This document shows, one piece after another, positions 48,073-58,452 of a stretch of DNA of 64,000 bases. Every line of letters starts with the position of its first letter. The first letter of the stretch is position 1. The DNA comes from Prevotella sp. (lineage in GTDB: Bacteria > Bacteroidota > Bacteroidia > Bacteroidales > Bacteroidaceae). The stretch lies in the NCBI GenBank assembly GCA_022775985.1, contig JALFIM010000084.1:1-64000 (forward strand), in the 5' to 3' direction. The position numbers and the translations under genes were made by a program. A model generated the notes under the pieces. The model searched no databases. It saw only the letters and a list, made by a program, of their open reading frames with translations, and was not told the origin of the DNA.

Positions 48073-49257
48073 TTATTTCTTCTTGTTTTTTCCCGGAGGA
48101 CCGGGTGCGAACGGGCTCTTCTCGCCGCCGTCGCTGTCGGCCATGTCGTCGTCATCACCGCTCTTCACGCTTACGCCAGAGATGACCTGCGCACCGTTGT
48201 TTATGCCGCTGAGTATCTCGGTGTTCTTGCCATCGGTCATGCCAATGTTCACTCTGTGCGCCACGATGTTGTTGCCCTCAAGAGTCCACACCTTGTTCTT
48301 GCCGTTGCAGTCTACTATCTTGCGCTTGCCCACGGTCTCCTTCGTAGGCGTGTAGCGCAGGGCCTTGCTTGATACGCATGTCACGTTCTTGCGCTCGGCG
48401 GTGTAGATGGTGACGCTCGCGGTGAGTCCCGGCTTCAGTTTCAGCTCGGCGTTAGGCGCACTTATCACCACATCGTATGTCACCACATTGTTTGTAGTGG
48501 TGGCTTCCTGCCGTACTTGCTTCACTGTGCCCTCGAAGGTGTCGTCGGGGTAGGCGTCCACGGTGAACGTCACGCGCTCGCCTTCCTTCACATCGCCTAT
48601 ATCGGCCTCGTCTACATCGGCCACCACCTGCATCTCTTTGAGGTTCTGTGCTATGGTGAAGAGCTCAGGGGTAGAGAAACTTGCCGCTACGGTCTGGCCT
48701 TCCTCTACCGACTTCGACAGCACTATGCCGTCGATGGGCGACGTGATGGTGGCATAGCCGAGGTTGGTCTGTGCGCGTTGCACCTCCTCCTTTGCCGACA
48801 CCACCTGCTCGCGTGCCTGCTTGAAGGTGAGCTGTGCGTTCTCGTATTCATCGGCGCTGACGAGTCCCTTATTATATAATGTAGTGTAGCGCTTGTAGTT
48901 TGCCGACTCGTAGCTGAGCTTGCTCTGTGCGCTCACGAGCGTGGCCTTGGCGGCATTGAGCTGGCTTATGAGGTTGGTCTTGTCGAGCTCCGCTATCACC
49001 TGTCCCTTCTTCACCACGCTGTTGTAGTCTACGTACAGCTTGCTTACAATGCCGCTGACCTGCGTACCTACCGTGACGCTTGTCACAGGCTCTATGGTAC
49101 CAGTGGCCGTGACGCTTGTCATGAGGTTTGCCGGTGCCACCTTGGCCATGTCGAATGACACTTCTTGTTCTTTCTTGCCGTCCGACAACATCCAGGAGGT
49201 AATGGCTATGACCGCTACAACGCCGGCAGCGATATAGACTTTGCTTATTTTCTTCAT
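48073..49257 (-). CDS. efflux RND/MacA-like periplasmic adaptor subunit
   Basis: VTATGTIEPVTSVTVGTQVSGIVSKLYVDYNSVVKKGQVIAELD. Confidence 0.94.
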   Translation of the reverse strand: MKKISKVYIAAGVVAVIAITSWMLSDGKKEQEVSFDMAKVAPANLMTSVTATGTIEPVTSVTVGTQVSGIVSKLYVDYNSVVKKGQVIAELDKTNLISQLNAAKATLVSAQSKLSYESANYKRYTTLYNKGLVSADEYENAQLTFKQAREQVVSAKEEVQRAQTNLGYATITSPIDGIVLSKSVEEGQTVAASFSTPELFTIAQNLKEMQVVADVDEADIGDVKEGERVTFTVDAYPDDTFEGTVKQVRQEATTTNNVVTYDVVISAPNAELKLKPGLTASVTIYTAERKNVTCVSSKALRYTPTKETVGKRKIVDCNGKNKVWTLEGNNIVAHRVNIGMTDGKNTEILSGINNGAQVISGVSVKSGDDDDMADSDGGEKSPFAPGPPGKNKKK

Positions 49258-49297
49258 GTTCGTTATGTGGTTTTATATTTTTCCTGTTGATGTATTC

Positions 49298-50641
49298 TCA
49301 TTTGAGCTCGCCCGACTTGTAGAAGTTGAGCATGTGGAGGTTGAGTATGGCGAGATACTTGCTCTGCAGCTCGTTCTGCTGTGCCTTGAGCAGGTTGTCC
49401 TTCCCTGTCATCAGCTCGACTATGTTTTTCAGTCCGAGGCGGAACTGCTCACTCAGCAGGTCGTAGCTGGTCTGTGCGCTCTCCGTAGACACTTTGGCGG
49501 CCTTGAACTTATTTTGGCTGGTCACGGCCTGTAACCAGTAGTTCTCCACGGTGGAGTAGAGGGTGGTCTGCTTGTCCTTCATGTCGAGCAGATAGTTCTC
49601 GCGTTGCAGTATGGCCTTGTTGGCGGCGGTCTTTGCGGAGCGGTTGTCGAAGAGCGGAATGCTCAAGGTCAGTCCGCCACCCACGTTGAAGTTGGTCTTC
49701 AGCTGTGAGCCCCATGCGTTGTTGCTCATTGATGTGGTGTTGGTGCCTACGCCGAGGTTGAGGCCCAGTGAGGGCAGACGCTGCGCCTTGGCTATCTTCA
49801 GGCTCAGCTCACTGCTCTCCACTCCGAGCTGTGCGGCCTTTATCTCGGGGCGGTGTTGCAGCGTGGCCGTATATACACTGTTGAGTGCCGGCACGTCGGC
49901 GAGGGCCATGTCGTCGGTGGTCTCGGGCACCGCTATGTCGAACTCCTCATCATCGGTAATCTGAAGCAACTGCTTCAGTTGGCGTTTGTAGTTGCGTAGG
50001 TTGCTCTCAGCCTCCACTATGTTGTACTCGTCCTGTGCCCGCTGTGCCGTGAGCTGTGCCAGGTCGGCCTTGCTCATCTTGCCTACGCCCACCATGGATA
50101 TGCCGCGCTCCTCGTTGGCCTTGCTCGTCTCAAGGCTCGCCTTGTTCACCTTGATGGCTTCGGTGGAGTAGAGTATCTGTACGTAGAGCTGTGCTATCTG
50201 CTCAAGTATGCTGTTGGCGGTCTGTGCTGAGTCGAGCACGGCCTGCTGCTCGGTAAGTTTGTTGAGTTTCACCTGGTTGGTGTTGCGTCCGCCGTTCCAC
50301 ACCGTCCAGTTGCCGTTCACCATGTACGACCCGTTGTAGTACACCTTGTCTACGCTCGACTGCACGTATCCGTTGGCCACGGTCTGCTGTCCTGTCTCAG
50401 GCCACGGGTGGTAAGTGACGTTCTGCGATGTGGAGAAGTCGAGCGAGGGCAGTAGTGCGGCCTGGCTCTGCTTCACGTCCTCGAGTGCGCTGAGTTGTTG
50501 CACCTTGGTCTTTTTCAGCGAGATGTTGTTTGAGAGTGCGTAGCTTACGCAGTCGCTCAGAGTCCACAGGCGTGCCTCCGCTTGCCCGAATGCAGCAAGT
50601 AGCATGAGTACTGCGACGCATTTCTTTGATATTCTGTTCAT
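49298..50641 (-). CDS. TolC-family outer-membrane efflux protein
   Basis: TLSDCVSYALSNNISLKK... and second OEP repeat; first gene of the efflux operon. Confidence 0.94.
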   Translation of the reverse strand: MNRISKKCVAVLMLLAAFGQAEARLWTLSDCVSYALSNNISLKKTKVQQLSALEDVKQSQAALLPSLDFSTSQNVTYHPWPETGQQTVANGYVQSSVDKVYYNGSYMVNGNWTVWNGGRNTNQVKLNKLTEQQAVLDSAQTANSILEQIAQLYVQILYSTEAIKVNKASLETSKANEERGISMVGVGKMSKADLAQLTAQRAQDEYNIVEAESNLRNYKRQLKQLLQITDDEEFDIAVPETTDDMALADVPALNSVYTATLQHRPEIKAAQLGVESSELSLKIAKAQRLPSLGLNLGVGTNTTSMSNNAWGSQLKTNFNVGGGLTLSIPLFDNRSAKTAANKAILQRENYLLDMKDKQTTLYSTVENYWLQAVTSQNKFKAAKVSTESAQTSYDLLSEQFRLGLKNIVELMTGKDNLLKAQQNELQSKYLAILNLHMLNFYKSGELK

Positions 50642-50880
50642 CTTATCAGTATGTAGTTTATATTATATGTTTGCACATCTGTCTGCCGTACTGCGTGTTA
50701 TGATGTATTACTGATGGTTAGATGCCGATATCTGGTGTAAAGTTTATCGCGTGGCCCGAATATTAACACTTCTTTGTAAAGATTGGTTGCTTTGTAACAT
50801 TTTGTTATAAAACGAAGGGATAGAGTGTGAGGTATAAAACAAAAAAATCGCAATCGGAGTACGATTGCGATTCTGCTGTG

Positions 50881-50955
50881 TGGAGGTGCCTGGCGGATTC
50901 GAACCGCCGTAGACGGTTTTGCAGACCGTTGACTAAGCCACTCATCCAAGGCACC
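50881..50955 (-). tRNA. tRNA-Cys (anticodon GCA), CCA encoded
   Basis: minus strand GGTGCCTTGGATGAGTGGCTTAGTCAACGGTCTGCAAAACCGTCTACGGCGGTTCGAATCCGCCAGGCACCTCCA cloverleaf. Confidence 0.97.
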
Positions 50956-50989
50956 ATTTCCTTGTTTGCGGTTGCAAAGGTACAACAAA

Positions 50990-51196
50990 TTATCGGTCCT
51001 GCAAAATTTTACAGGTGTTTTTTCTATGCGTTTTGTCGCTTTTTGTGCGTTTTGCCGCTTTATTCTTGTCGCAGGCGGCCTTCAGTGGACAGTCGTAGCA
51101 GCCGTCGCGCGACATTTTCACCGTCAGGTACACATGCCTTACGGCCAATGCTGCTGCGGCTATGACTATGATGATGACTGCTGCTGTCTGGAACAT
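50990..51196 (-). CDS. FeoB-associated Cys-rich membrane protein-like
   Basis: single N-terminal TM then CYDCPLKAAC. Confidence 0.7.
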   Translation of the reverse strand: MFQTAAVIIIVIAAAALAVRHVYLTVKMSRDGCYDCPLKAACDKNKAAKRTKSDKTHRKNTCKILQDR

Positions 51197-51280
51197 GAGG
51201 CGTGGTATGGAGTGTGAAAGTAAGGGCGACGCACGATGCTATGGGCGCGTCACCCTCACTTATGACATGTGGTGTGGCTG

Positions 51281-52561
51281 TTAGTAGGCGAACAGCGGAT
51301 ATGCTTTCATCGTGTCGTTGACCTTGGCACGCACCTCGCTGATGACAGCCTCGTCCTCAGGCGCATTGAGCACCTTCTCTATGAGCTCGGCTATGAGCAC
51401 CATGAGGTCCTCCTTGGCACCGCGTGTGGTGATGGCGGGTGTGCCGAGGCGTATGCCCGATGTCTGGAATGCGCTGCGCGAGTCAAACGGCACCATGTTC
51501 TTGTTGCAGGTGATGTCTGCGGCCACGAGGGCGTTCTCGGCCACCTTGCCCGTAAGCTCGGGGTACTTGGTGCGCAGGTCTACGAGCATGGAGTGGTTGT
51601 CAGTGCCGCCGCTCACTATGCTGAAACCGCGCTTGATGAGCTCCTCGGCGAGCACGGCGGCATTCTTCTTCACCTGCATGGCGTACTCCTTGAACTCTGG
51701 CTGCAATGCCTCGTTGAAGGCTACGGCCTTGGCTGCTATGACATGCTCGAGCGGACCGCCCTGTATGCCGGGGAACACTGCCGAGTTGATGAGCTGGCTC
51801 ATCATCTTGATTTGGCCTTTGGGCGTGCGCTTGCCCCACGGGTTCTCGAAGTCCTTGCCCATGAGTATTACGCCGCCGCGCGGCCCACGGAGGCTCTTGT
51901 GCGTGGTGGTCGTCACGATGTGCGCGTACTTCACGGGGTTCTTCAGCAGTCCTGCGGCGATGAGTCCTGCCGGGTGTGCCATGTCTATCATGAGCAGTGC
52001 GCCCACCTTGTCGGCTATGGCACGCATGCGCTCATAGTCCCACTCGCGCGAGTATGCGGAGCCGCCGCCTATTATCAGCTTGGGTTTGTTCTCAATGGCG
52101 AGTCTCTCCATCTCGTCGTAGTCTACACGTCCCGTCTCCTTGTTGAGCGTGTATGCCACGGGATGGTACAGTATGCCGCTGGTGTTGACGCTGCTGCCGT
52201 GGCTGAGGTGTCCGCCCATCGACAGGTCGAGACCCATGAACGTGTCGCCGGGATTGAGCACGGCGAGCATCACTGCGGCGTTGGCCTGTGCGCCGCTGTG
52301 CGGCTGCACGTTGGCAAACTCGGCGTCAAAGAGCTTCTTCACGCGCTCTATGGCGAGGTTCTCTATTTGGTCTACCACGCCGCAACCGCCGTAGTAGCGT
52401 TTGCCAGGCAGTCCCTCGGCGTACTTGTTGGTGCAGTATGAGCCCATGGCGGCCATGACCTCGTCGCTTACAAAGTTCTCACTCGCTATCAGCTCCATGC
52501 CCTTGAGCTGGCGCTGATGCTCCTCCTCTATGAGTCGGAATATTTCCTGGTCTTTTCTCAT
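51281..52561 (-). CDS. glyA: serine hydroxymethyltransferase
   Basis: [51 protein letters not shown]. Confidence 0.98.
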   Translation of the reverse strand: MRKDQEIFRLIEEEHQRQLKGMELIASENFVSDEVMAAMGSYCTNKYAEGLPGKRYYGGCGVVDQIENLAIERVKKLFDAEFANVQPHSGAQANAAVMLAVLNPGDTFMGLDLSMGGHLSHGSSVNTSGILYHPVAYTLNKETGRVDYDEMERLAIENKPKLIIGGGSAYSREWDYERMRAIADKVGALLMIDMAHPAGLIAAGLLKNPVKYAHIVTTTTHKSLRGPRGGVILMGKDFENPWGKRTPKGQIKMMSQLINSAVFPGIQGGPLEHVIAAKAVAFNEALQPEFKEYAMQVKKNAAVLAEELIKRGFSIVSGGTDNHSMLVDLRTKYPELTGKVAENALVAADITCNKNMVPFDSRSAFQTSGIRLGTPAITTRGAKEDLMVLIAELIEKVLNAPEDEAVISEVRAKVNDTMKAYPLFAY

Positions 52562-52625
52562 ATCTTATATATATACGGTTTTGCGTATGCTGTGTATGTG
52601 TGTAGTGTGCGTGCCGGTGTCGTGA

Positions 52626-53081
52626 CTACACGAGCTGCACGTTGTTGATGTCCTGCTCCTTGTCGCAGTAGCGGCACTTGAGTATGCCGTGGGCCTTGTC
52701 TACGATGTTGAACACCGTGTCCATGGGCTCGTTGTTGGTTATGCACTTGGGGTTGTTGCACTTCACTATGCCGCGTATCTCGTCGGGAGTCTCCACGGTC
52801 TTCTTCTCCACCACCTCGTAGTCCTTTATTATGTTGAGCACCACTTTGGGGGCTACCACCGACAGGCGCGATATCTCCTCATCGGTGAAGAACTTGTCCG
52901 ACACCTTTATTATGCCCTTGCAGCCCACCTTCTTCGATGGGTAGTTGTAGCCTATGGTCACGGGATTCTTCAGTTCGCTGAGTTTCAGCAGCGTGGCCAC
53001 CTGCGATGTCTTGTTGGCCGGTATGTGGTCTATGACGGTGCCGTTCTCAATGGCGGCCACCAGTCTTTCTTTCTTGCTCAT
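52626..53081 (-). CDS. pyrI: aspartate carbamoyltransferase regulatory subunit
   Basis: IENGTVIDHIPANKTSQVATLL; C-terminal zinc Cys residues CNNPKCITN...CRYC. Confidence 0.97.
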   Translation of the reverse strand: MSKKERLVAAIENGTVIDHIPANKTSQVATLLKLSELKNPVTIGYNYPSKKVGCKGIIKVSDKFFTDEEISRLSVVAPKVVLNIIKDYEVVEKKTVETPDEIRGIVKCNNPKCITNNEPMDTVFNIVDKAHGILKCRYCDKEQDINNVQLV

Positions 53082-53114
53082 TGTCGTTTGCTTTTTGGTT
53101 CGTGTACAGTAGTG

Positions 53115-54059
53115 TTATTGCAGTATGGTGTTGTCGGCCTTCACTTGGTCGAGCGTTATGCCGAGGGCGTAGCAGAATATGGCCTCACGCGCGTACAGAC
53201 CGTTCTGTGCCTGCTGTATGTAGTAGGCGTGCGGGTCGTCGTCCACGTCGTAGGCTATCTCGTTGACGCGTGGCAGGGGGTGCATTATCTTCATGTTGTC
53301 CTTGGCGTTGCGCAGCATGTCGCGGCGGAGTATGTACACGTTCTTCACGCGCTCGTACTCCATGAGGTCGGAGAACCGCTCCTTCTGCACGCGCGTCATA
53401 TAGAGTATGTCGGCATCGGCTATCACCTTCTCGTTGAAGGCGGTGTGCTCGAAGTACTTTATGCCGTGCTCCTTGCAGTAGAGCTTGTACTCTGCCGGCA
53501 TGGCGAGCTCCTTGGGCGCGATGAAGTGGAAGGTGGGATTGAAGTGGCGCATGGCCGTGATGAGCGAGTGTACGGTGCGGCCGTACTTCAGGTCGCCCAC
53601 GAGGTAGATGCTGAGGTTCTCAAGAGTGCCTTGAGTCTTGTATATCGAGTATAAATCCAGTAGACACTGTGACGGGTGCATGTGTGCGCCGTCGCCGGCA
53701 TTGATGATAGGTACGGGCGCCACCTCGCTGGCATATTGCGCCGCACCCTCTATGTAGTGGCGCATGGCTATCACGTCGGCATAGTTAGACACCATGAGTA
53801 TTGTGTCCTTGAGGGTCTCGCCTTTCGATACGCTTGAGGCCTTGGCATCGCTGAATCCGATGACCTTGGCTCCCAGCCTGTTGGCCGCTGTCTCGAAACT
53901 CAGGCGGGTGCGTGTCGATGGCTCATAGAAAAGAGTCGCTACGATTTTTCCTTTGAGAAGCTCGCGGTTGGGGTGTTTCTCAAACTCGGAGACCAACTGA
54001 ATAAGGTACTCAATCTCATCCTTACTCAAATCGGCGATTGTCACGAAATTGTGTCTCAT
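53115..54059 (-). CDS. pyrB: aspartate carbamoyltransferase catalytic subunit
   Basis: [47 protein letters not shown]. Confidence 0.98.
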   Translation of the reverse strand: MRHNFVTIADLSKDEIEYLIQLVSEFEKHPNRELLKGKIVATLFYEPSTRTRLSFETAANRLGAKVIGFSDAKASSVSKGETLKDTILMVSNYADVIAMRHYIEGAAQYASEVAPVPIINAGDGAHMHPSQCLLDLYSIYKTQGTLENLSIYLVGDLKYGRTVHSLITAMRHFNPTFHFIAPKELAMPAEYKLYCKEHGIKYFEHTAFNEKVIADADILYMTRVQKERFSDLMEYERVKNVYILRRDMLRNAKDNMKIMHPLPRVNEIAYDVDDDPHAYYIQQAQNGLYAREAIFCYALGITLDQVKADNTILQ

Positions 54060-54331
54060 CTTTTGTATTTGGATTTATGTTCGTATTAATCGACTGCTAA
54101 ATTACAAATATTTTTTCAGACACTCCGACAGAACATTGATTTTTTGCGGCCGTGTACGCATTTTCTGTCCGCACGGTCAAGTAGGTGAGGCTACGTTCAT
54201 GACGCGATGGCCCACCTACGGAGCTACAGACAGTATCACATGGCGTGGTTGTATGCCTGTTTCTGCCGATAGTGCTTAACGGTAAAATACTTGTTGTGTA
54301 ATTATCTGGTAATCAGTATGATATGAACGTG

Positions 54332-54419
54332 TTGTAAAATGGGCCGTTTTGCATTGCGAAATGGGCCGAATCGGAGCGCGAAACGGCCCATTTCGCACGG
54401 TGAAACGGCCCATTTCGCA
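54332..54419. repeat. 4 x 22-bp near-palindromic array (GGCCCATTT family), copy 4
   Basis: ttgtaaaatgggccgttttgca|ttgcgaaatgggccgaatcgga|gcgcgaaacggcccatttcgca|cggtgaaacggcccatttcgca. Confidence 0.95.
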
Positions 54420-54652
54420 ACGCAGTATGGGCAGGTGCTTATGGCAGCCTGTGTACCCCTGTGCTTTTACGCGGCCAAAATGCGCGTGTGCTTATGGTGC
54501 GTGTGGCTAAAAAACAGGCTTGTGGTGGCGGTATGTCGGAATTTATTAGTAACTTTGTTCGCCTATGCTACACAGGCTGCCGTCGTGCGGATGGAGACGC
54601 GCTACGGCACATCACGTGAACAGTAATACATACAAACAACATATCATATTTT

Positions 54653-56182
54653 ATGCTTACAGAACAGGATCTTAGTCAGATATCCGCTATGGGTATCACC
54701 AAAGAGCAAGTAGAGAAACAACTCGAAGAGATAAAGACGGGTTTCCCATTCCTGCGTATAGAGGCCGCTGCCTCGGTGGAGAAGGGCATCATGTCGCCCT
54801 CGGATGCCGACAAGGCCGCATACGAGGCCGCATGGACAAAGTATGTAGGTGAGGGACACCATGTGGTGAAGTTCGTGCCGGCAAGCGGTGCGGCCAGCCG
54901 CATGTTCAAGAATATGTTTGCCTTCCTCGACGCACCGTACGATGTGCCCACCACCGACTTCGAGAAGCACTTCTTTGACAATATCAAGAAGTTCGCTTTC
55001 CGCAAGGCTCTGTGCCAGAAGTGCAAGGCCAATGAGGGCATGAGCGTGTGCGAGCTCATCAAGGCCGGACGCTACAAGGATGTCGTGGCTAACCTGCTCT
55101 TGCCCAAGGGGCTCAACTACGGTCAGTTGCCCAAGGGCCTGCTGCTCTTCCATGAGTACGACGAAGGCATGCGCACGCCCGTAGAGGAGCATCTCGTGGA
55201 GGCCGCCCTCTATGCCCAGTCTGACGGTAAGGCATACGTACACTTCACCGTGTCGCACGAGCACATGGCCTTCTTCGAGGCTACGGTGGAGGAGAAACTG
55301 CCGCTGTATGAGCAGAAGTTCGGCGTGAAGTACGACGTGTCGTTCTCTGAGCAGAAGCCCAGCACCGACACCATAGCCGCCAATCCCGACAACACACCCT
55401 TCCGTACCGATGACGGCAAACTGCTGTTCCGTCCGGGCGGACATGGCGCACTCATAGAGAACCTCAACGACATCAATGCCGATGTGGTGTTTGTGAAGAA
55501 CATAGACAACGTGGTGCCCGACCGCCTGAAAGACGACACCGTGCGCAATAAGTGTCTGCTCGCCGGCATACTCGTGAGCATGCAGCGCCGCGCCTTCGAC
55601 TACATGCGCCGACTGGAGTCGGGAGAGTACACGCACGACGAGCTCGAGGAGATTATACGTTTTGTGCAGCGTGACCTGTGCTGCCGCAAGAGCGACATCA
55701 AGCAACTGGAGGATGCGGAGCTTGTGATATACTTGAAGAAGAAGCTCAACCGCCCGATGCGCGTGTGCGGAGTGGTGAAGAACGTTGGTGAGCCTGGCGG
55801 TGGCCCGTTCCTGTGCTACAATGCCGACGGCACGGTATCGCCGCAGATACTCGAGTCGAGTCAGATAGACACAGCCAATAAGGAGTATGTGGCGATGTTC
55901 AACAACGGCACTCACTTCAATCCCGTTGACCTTGTGTGCGGCATACGCGACTATAAGGGCGACAAGTTCCACCTGCCCGACTTCGTAGACAAGTCTACGG
56001 GATTCATCAGTTCGAAGAGCAAGAGCGGCCGTGAGCTGAAGGCCCTGGAGCTTCCCGGGCTGTGGAATGGCGCCATGAGTGACTGGAACACCATATTCGT
56101 GGAGGTGCCCATCAGCACGTTCAATCCAGTTAAGACCGTCAACGACTTGCTGCGTCCGCAGCATCAGCCAGCCAACGACTGA
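54653..56182 (+). CDS. DUF4301 family protein
   Basis: MLTEQDLSQISAMGITKEQVEKQLEEIKTGFPFLRIEAAAS... VKFVPASGAASRMFKNMF. Confidence 0.85.
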   Translation: MLTEQDLSQISAMGITKEQVEKQLEEIKTGFPFLRIEAAASVEKGIMSPSDADKAAYEAAWTKYVGEGHHVVKFVPASGAASRMFKNMFAFLDAPYDVPTTDFEKHFFDNIKKFAFRKALCQKCKANEGMSVCELIKAGRYKDVVANLLLPKGLNYGQLPKGLLLFHEYDEGMRTPVEEHLVEAALYAQSDGKAYVHFTVSHEHMAFFEATVEEKLPLYEQKFGVKYDVSFSEQKPSTDTIAANPDNTPFRTDDGKLLFRPGGHGALIENLNDINADVVFVKNIDNVVPDRLKDDTVRNKCLLAGILVSMQRRAFDYMRRLESGEYTHDELEEIIRFVQRDLCCRKSDIKQLEDAELVIYLKKKLNRPMRVCGVVKNVGEPGGGPFLCYNADGTVSPQILESSQIDTANKEYVAMFNNGTHFNPVDLVCGIRDYKGDKFHLPDFVDKSTGFISSKSKSGRELKALELPGLWNGAMSDWNTIFVEVPISTFNPVKTVNDLLRPQHQPAND

Positions 56183-56253
56183 CGGGTGCGGCCTCTCGGA
56201 CCGTGGCACGGCTATGGTCTGTGAGGCCCATCGCGGATATGTGGCGGTGGCGC

Positions 56254-56316
56254 AAAGCAAGAGGGCATGCAGTAATGCGACCATGTGGTCGGCATCACTG
56301 CATGCCCTCTTGCTTT
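56254..56316. terminator. 20-bp perfect hairpin, bidirectional terminator candidate between convergent genes
   Basis: AAAGCAAGAGGGCATGCAGT (56254-56273) / ACTGCATGCCCTCTTGCTTT (56297-56316). Confidence 0.7.
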
Positions 56317-56382
56317 GTGTTATATGTGTCAGGCCGCCGTCGCAGTAGCCCTCATGGCCATAGCCGTGCTGTGCGGCAGCGG

Positions 56383-56946
56383 CTACATGCGCAGCCAGTT
56401 GCCTACGATGGTACGTCCGTCGGGGGTGAGCACGCTCTCTGGGTGAAACTGTATGCCGTGTATGTCGTAGCGTCTGTGCCTGAGGCCCATGATTTGTCCG
56501 TCGTCGGCCACGGCCGTTATCTCAAGGTCGTCGGGGAATCCGTCCCTGTCTACCACCCAGCTGTGATAGCGTCCCATAGCTATGCGCTCGGGCAGAGTGG
56601 CGAATATTGGGTCGTTGCCAAGTTGTGTGCCCTCTGTCTGCACGCCATGATACACGTCATCGAGATTTGTGAGCTTGGCTCCGAACACCTCGCCTATGGC
56701 CTGATGGCCGAGACATACGCCGAATATGGGCTTGTGTCCGGCATACCGCCTTATCACGTCGAGCAGCAGTCCGGCCTCTGACGGTATGCCGGGGCCGGGG
56801 CTTAGTATTATCTTGTCGTATTGCTCAAGGTCAGTGAGCGCGAACTTGTCGTTGCGCACGACGGTCACTTCTGCACCAAGCTCCTTCACGAGGTGAGACA
56901 GGTTGTACGTGAAAGAGTCGTAGTTGTCTATGATAACAGTTCTCAT
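56383..56946 (-). CDS. trpG: anthranilate synthase component II
   Basis: IDNYDSFTYNLSHLVKELGAEV; LSPGPGIPSEAG; GVCLGHQAI; QFHPESVLT. Confidence 0.96.
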   Translation of the reverse strand: MRTVIIDNYDSFTYNLSHLVKELGAEVTVVRNDKFALTDLEQYDKIILSPGPGIPSEAGLLLDVIRRYAGHKPIFGVCLGHQAIGEVFGAKLTNLDDVYHGVQTEGTQLGNDPIFATLPERIAMGRYHSWVVDRDGFPDDLEITAVADDGQIMGLRHRRYDIHGIQFHPESVLTPDGRTIVGNWLRM

Positions 56947-56952
56947 AATTAC

Positions 56953-58371
56953 TTACATGTTTTCAGCCATTGTTATGGCCCGGCGCAGTGCGCCGAGCTT
57001 GTTGTTTACCTCTTGCAGTTCGTAGTCCTCGTTGCTCTTGGCCACTATGCCGCCTCCGGCCTGGAACCACAGCTCACCGTTGCGGCTTACGAACGTGCGT
57101 ATGGTGATGGCTTGGTTGAGGTTGCCGTTGAGCCCGATGAATCCTATGCAGCCGCCGTAGGCTCCACGGTTGTGTGGCTCGTACTGGCTGATGAGCTGCA
57201 TGGCCCTTACCTTCGGGGCTCCAGACAGCGTGCCGGCGGGGAACGTGTCGATAAACGCCTTCACTGGGTCGGCATCGGCATCGAGAGTGCCGCTCACACG
57301 GCTCACGAGATGTATGACGTGTGAGTAGTACTGGAGGTCTTTGTAGAAGTCTACCTTCACGTCATGGCTGTTGCGGCTGAGGTCGTTGCGTGCCAGGTCT
57401 ACGAGCATCACGTGCTCGGCGTTCTCCTTCGGGTCGTTGCGCAGGAACTCTGCGCCACGGCGGTCGGCCTCAGCATCGCCAGTACGCTTGGTGGTTCCTG
57501 CTATGGGGTCGATGTAAGCCTTGCGTCCTTCTATGCGGCAGTGGGTCTCGGGCGACGAGCCGAAGATTCTGAATCCACCGAAGTCGAAGTAGAAGAGGTA
57601 AGGACTCGGGTTGATGCTGCGCAGTGCGCGGTAGAGCTTGAAGTCATCGCCCTCGTATTTCTGGACGAAGCGGCGCGACAGCACTATCTGGAACACGTCG
57701 CCACGGAGGCAGTGCTTTATGCCACGGCGTATGTTGGCCTTGTGCTCTTCGTCGGTCAGGGGCGACGTGTATGAGCCTATCGGGTGGAATCCGTAGGGCT
57801 TTACGCTCTGCTTGTTGATGAGCATTTGCATGCGGTCGAGCTCAGCATTGCCGTCGGCTGTGGCCGGGTCTGCGCCCTCCTCGGTCAGCGTCACGAGGGT
57901 CATCTTGTTGTTGAAGTGGTCGAAAACTATGATGTCCTTATACATTATATATAATATGTCGGGAGCATCGTTCTCCTGCATGGTGGTGTCCTTGACGGCT
58001 ATGTGCTCAAAGTAGCGCACGGCATTGAATGTGGTGTAGCCGTACAGGCCGCAGTAGTGGGCCGCCTCGCCCGTGATGTGGAACGAGTGTATGAACTGGT
58101 TGATGGCCGTGTCGCAGCGGTAGTCGGCCGTGATGTCGTGCGTCGAGGTCGTGCCGTCGGGGAATGTCAGCGTAGCCTTGCCGTGCCCGATGGCTATGTT
58201 GCCGATGGGGTTGATGCCTATGAACGAGCTGCTGTTGCCGGCATCGTGATAGTCGGAGCTCTCCATGAGCGCACTCTGGGGGTAGAGGTCGCGCAGCCTC
58301 ATGTAGACACCCACGGGAGTGTATAGGTCGCCGAGGATGGTACGGGCCGTAGTCTTATAGTTGTAGGTCAT
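56953..58371 (-). CDS. trpE: anthranilate synthase component I
   Basis: PSPYLFYFDFGGFRIFGSSPETHCRIEGRKAYIDPIAGTTKRT; DTFPAGTLSGAPKVRAMQLI. Confidence 0.97.
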   Translation of the reverse strand: MTYNYKTTARTILGDLYTPVGVYMRLRDLYPQSALMESSDYHDAGNSSSFIGINPIGNIAIGHGKATLTFPDGTTSTHDITADYRCDTAINQFIHSFHITGEAAHYCGLYGYTTFNAVRYFEHIAVKDTTMQENDAPDILYIMYKDIIVFDHFNNKMTLVTLTEEGADPATADGNAELDRMQMLINKQSVKPYGFHPIGSYTSPLTDEEHKANIRRGIKHCLRGDVFQIVLSRRFVQKYEGDDFKLYRALRSINPSPYLFYFDFGGFRIFGSSPETHCRIEGRKAYIDPIAGTTKRTGDAEADRRGAEFLRNDPKENAEHVMLVDLARNDLSRNSHDVKVDFYKDLQYYSHVIHLVSRVSGTLDADADPVKAFIDTFPAGTLSGAPKVRAMQLISQYEPHNRGAYGGCIGFIGLNGNLNQAITIRTFVSRNGELWFQAGGGIVAKSNEDYELQEVNNKLGALRRAITMAENM

Positions 58372-58452
58372 ATTGATGTGTCTTTTTCGCCGTAGCGGCG
58401 GCTCGTGGTGAGTGTCGCCGCTACGGCATTGGTGTCGTATTAGTACTGTATG

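Noticed and set aside
54181-54220. Hairpin GTAGGTGAGGC...GCCCACCTAC upstream of pyrB as possible attenuator
   Set aside because: Stem is imperfect, no U-run or leader ORF recognised; insufficient evidence.
54644-56284. 546-aa minus-strand ORF
   Set aside because: Fully antisense to the well-supported DUF4301 gene; His/Val/Leu-rich shadow composition with no domain.
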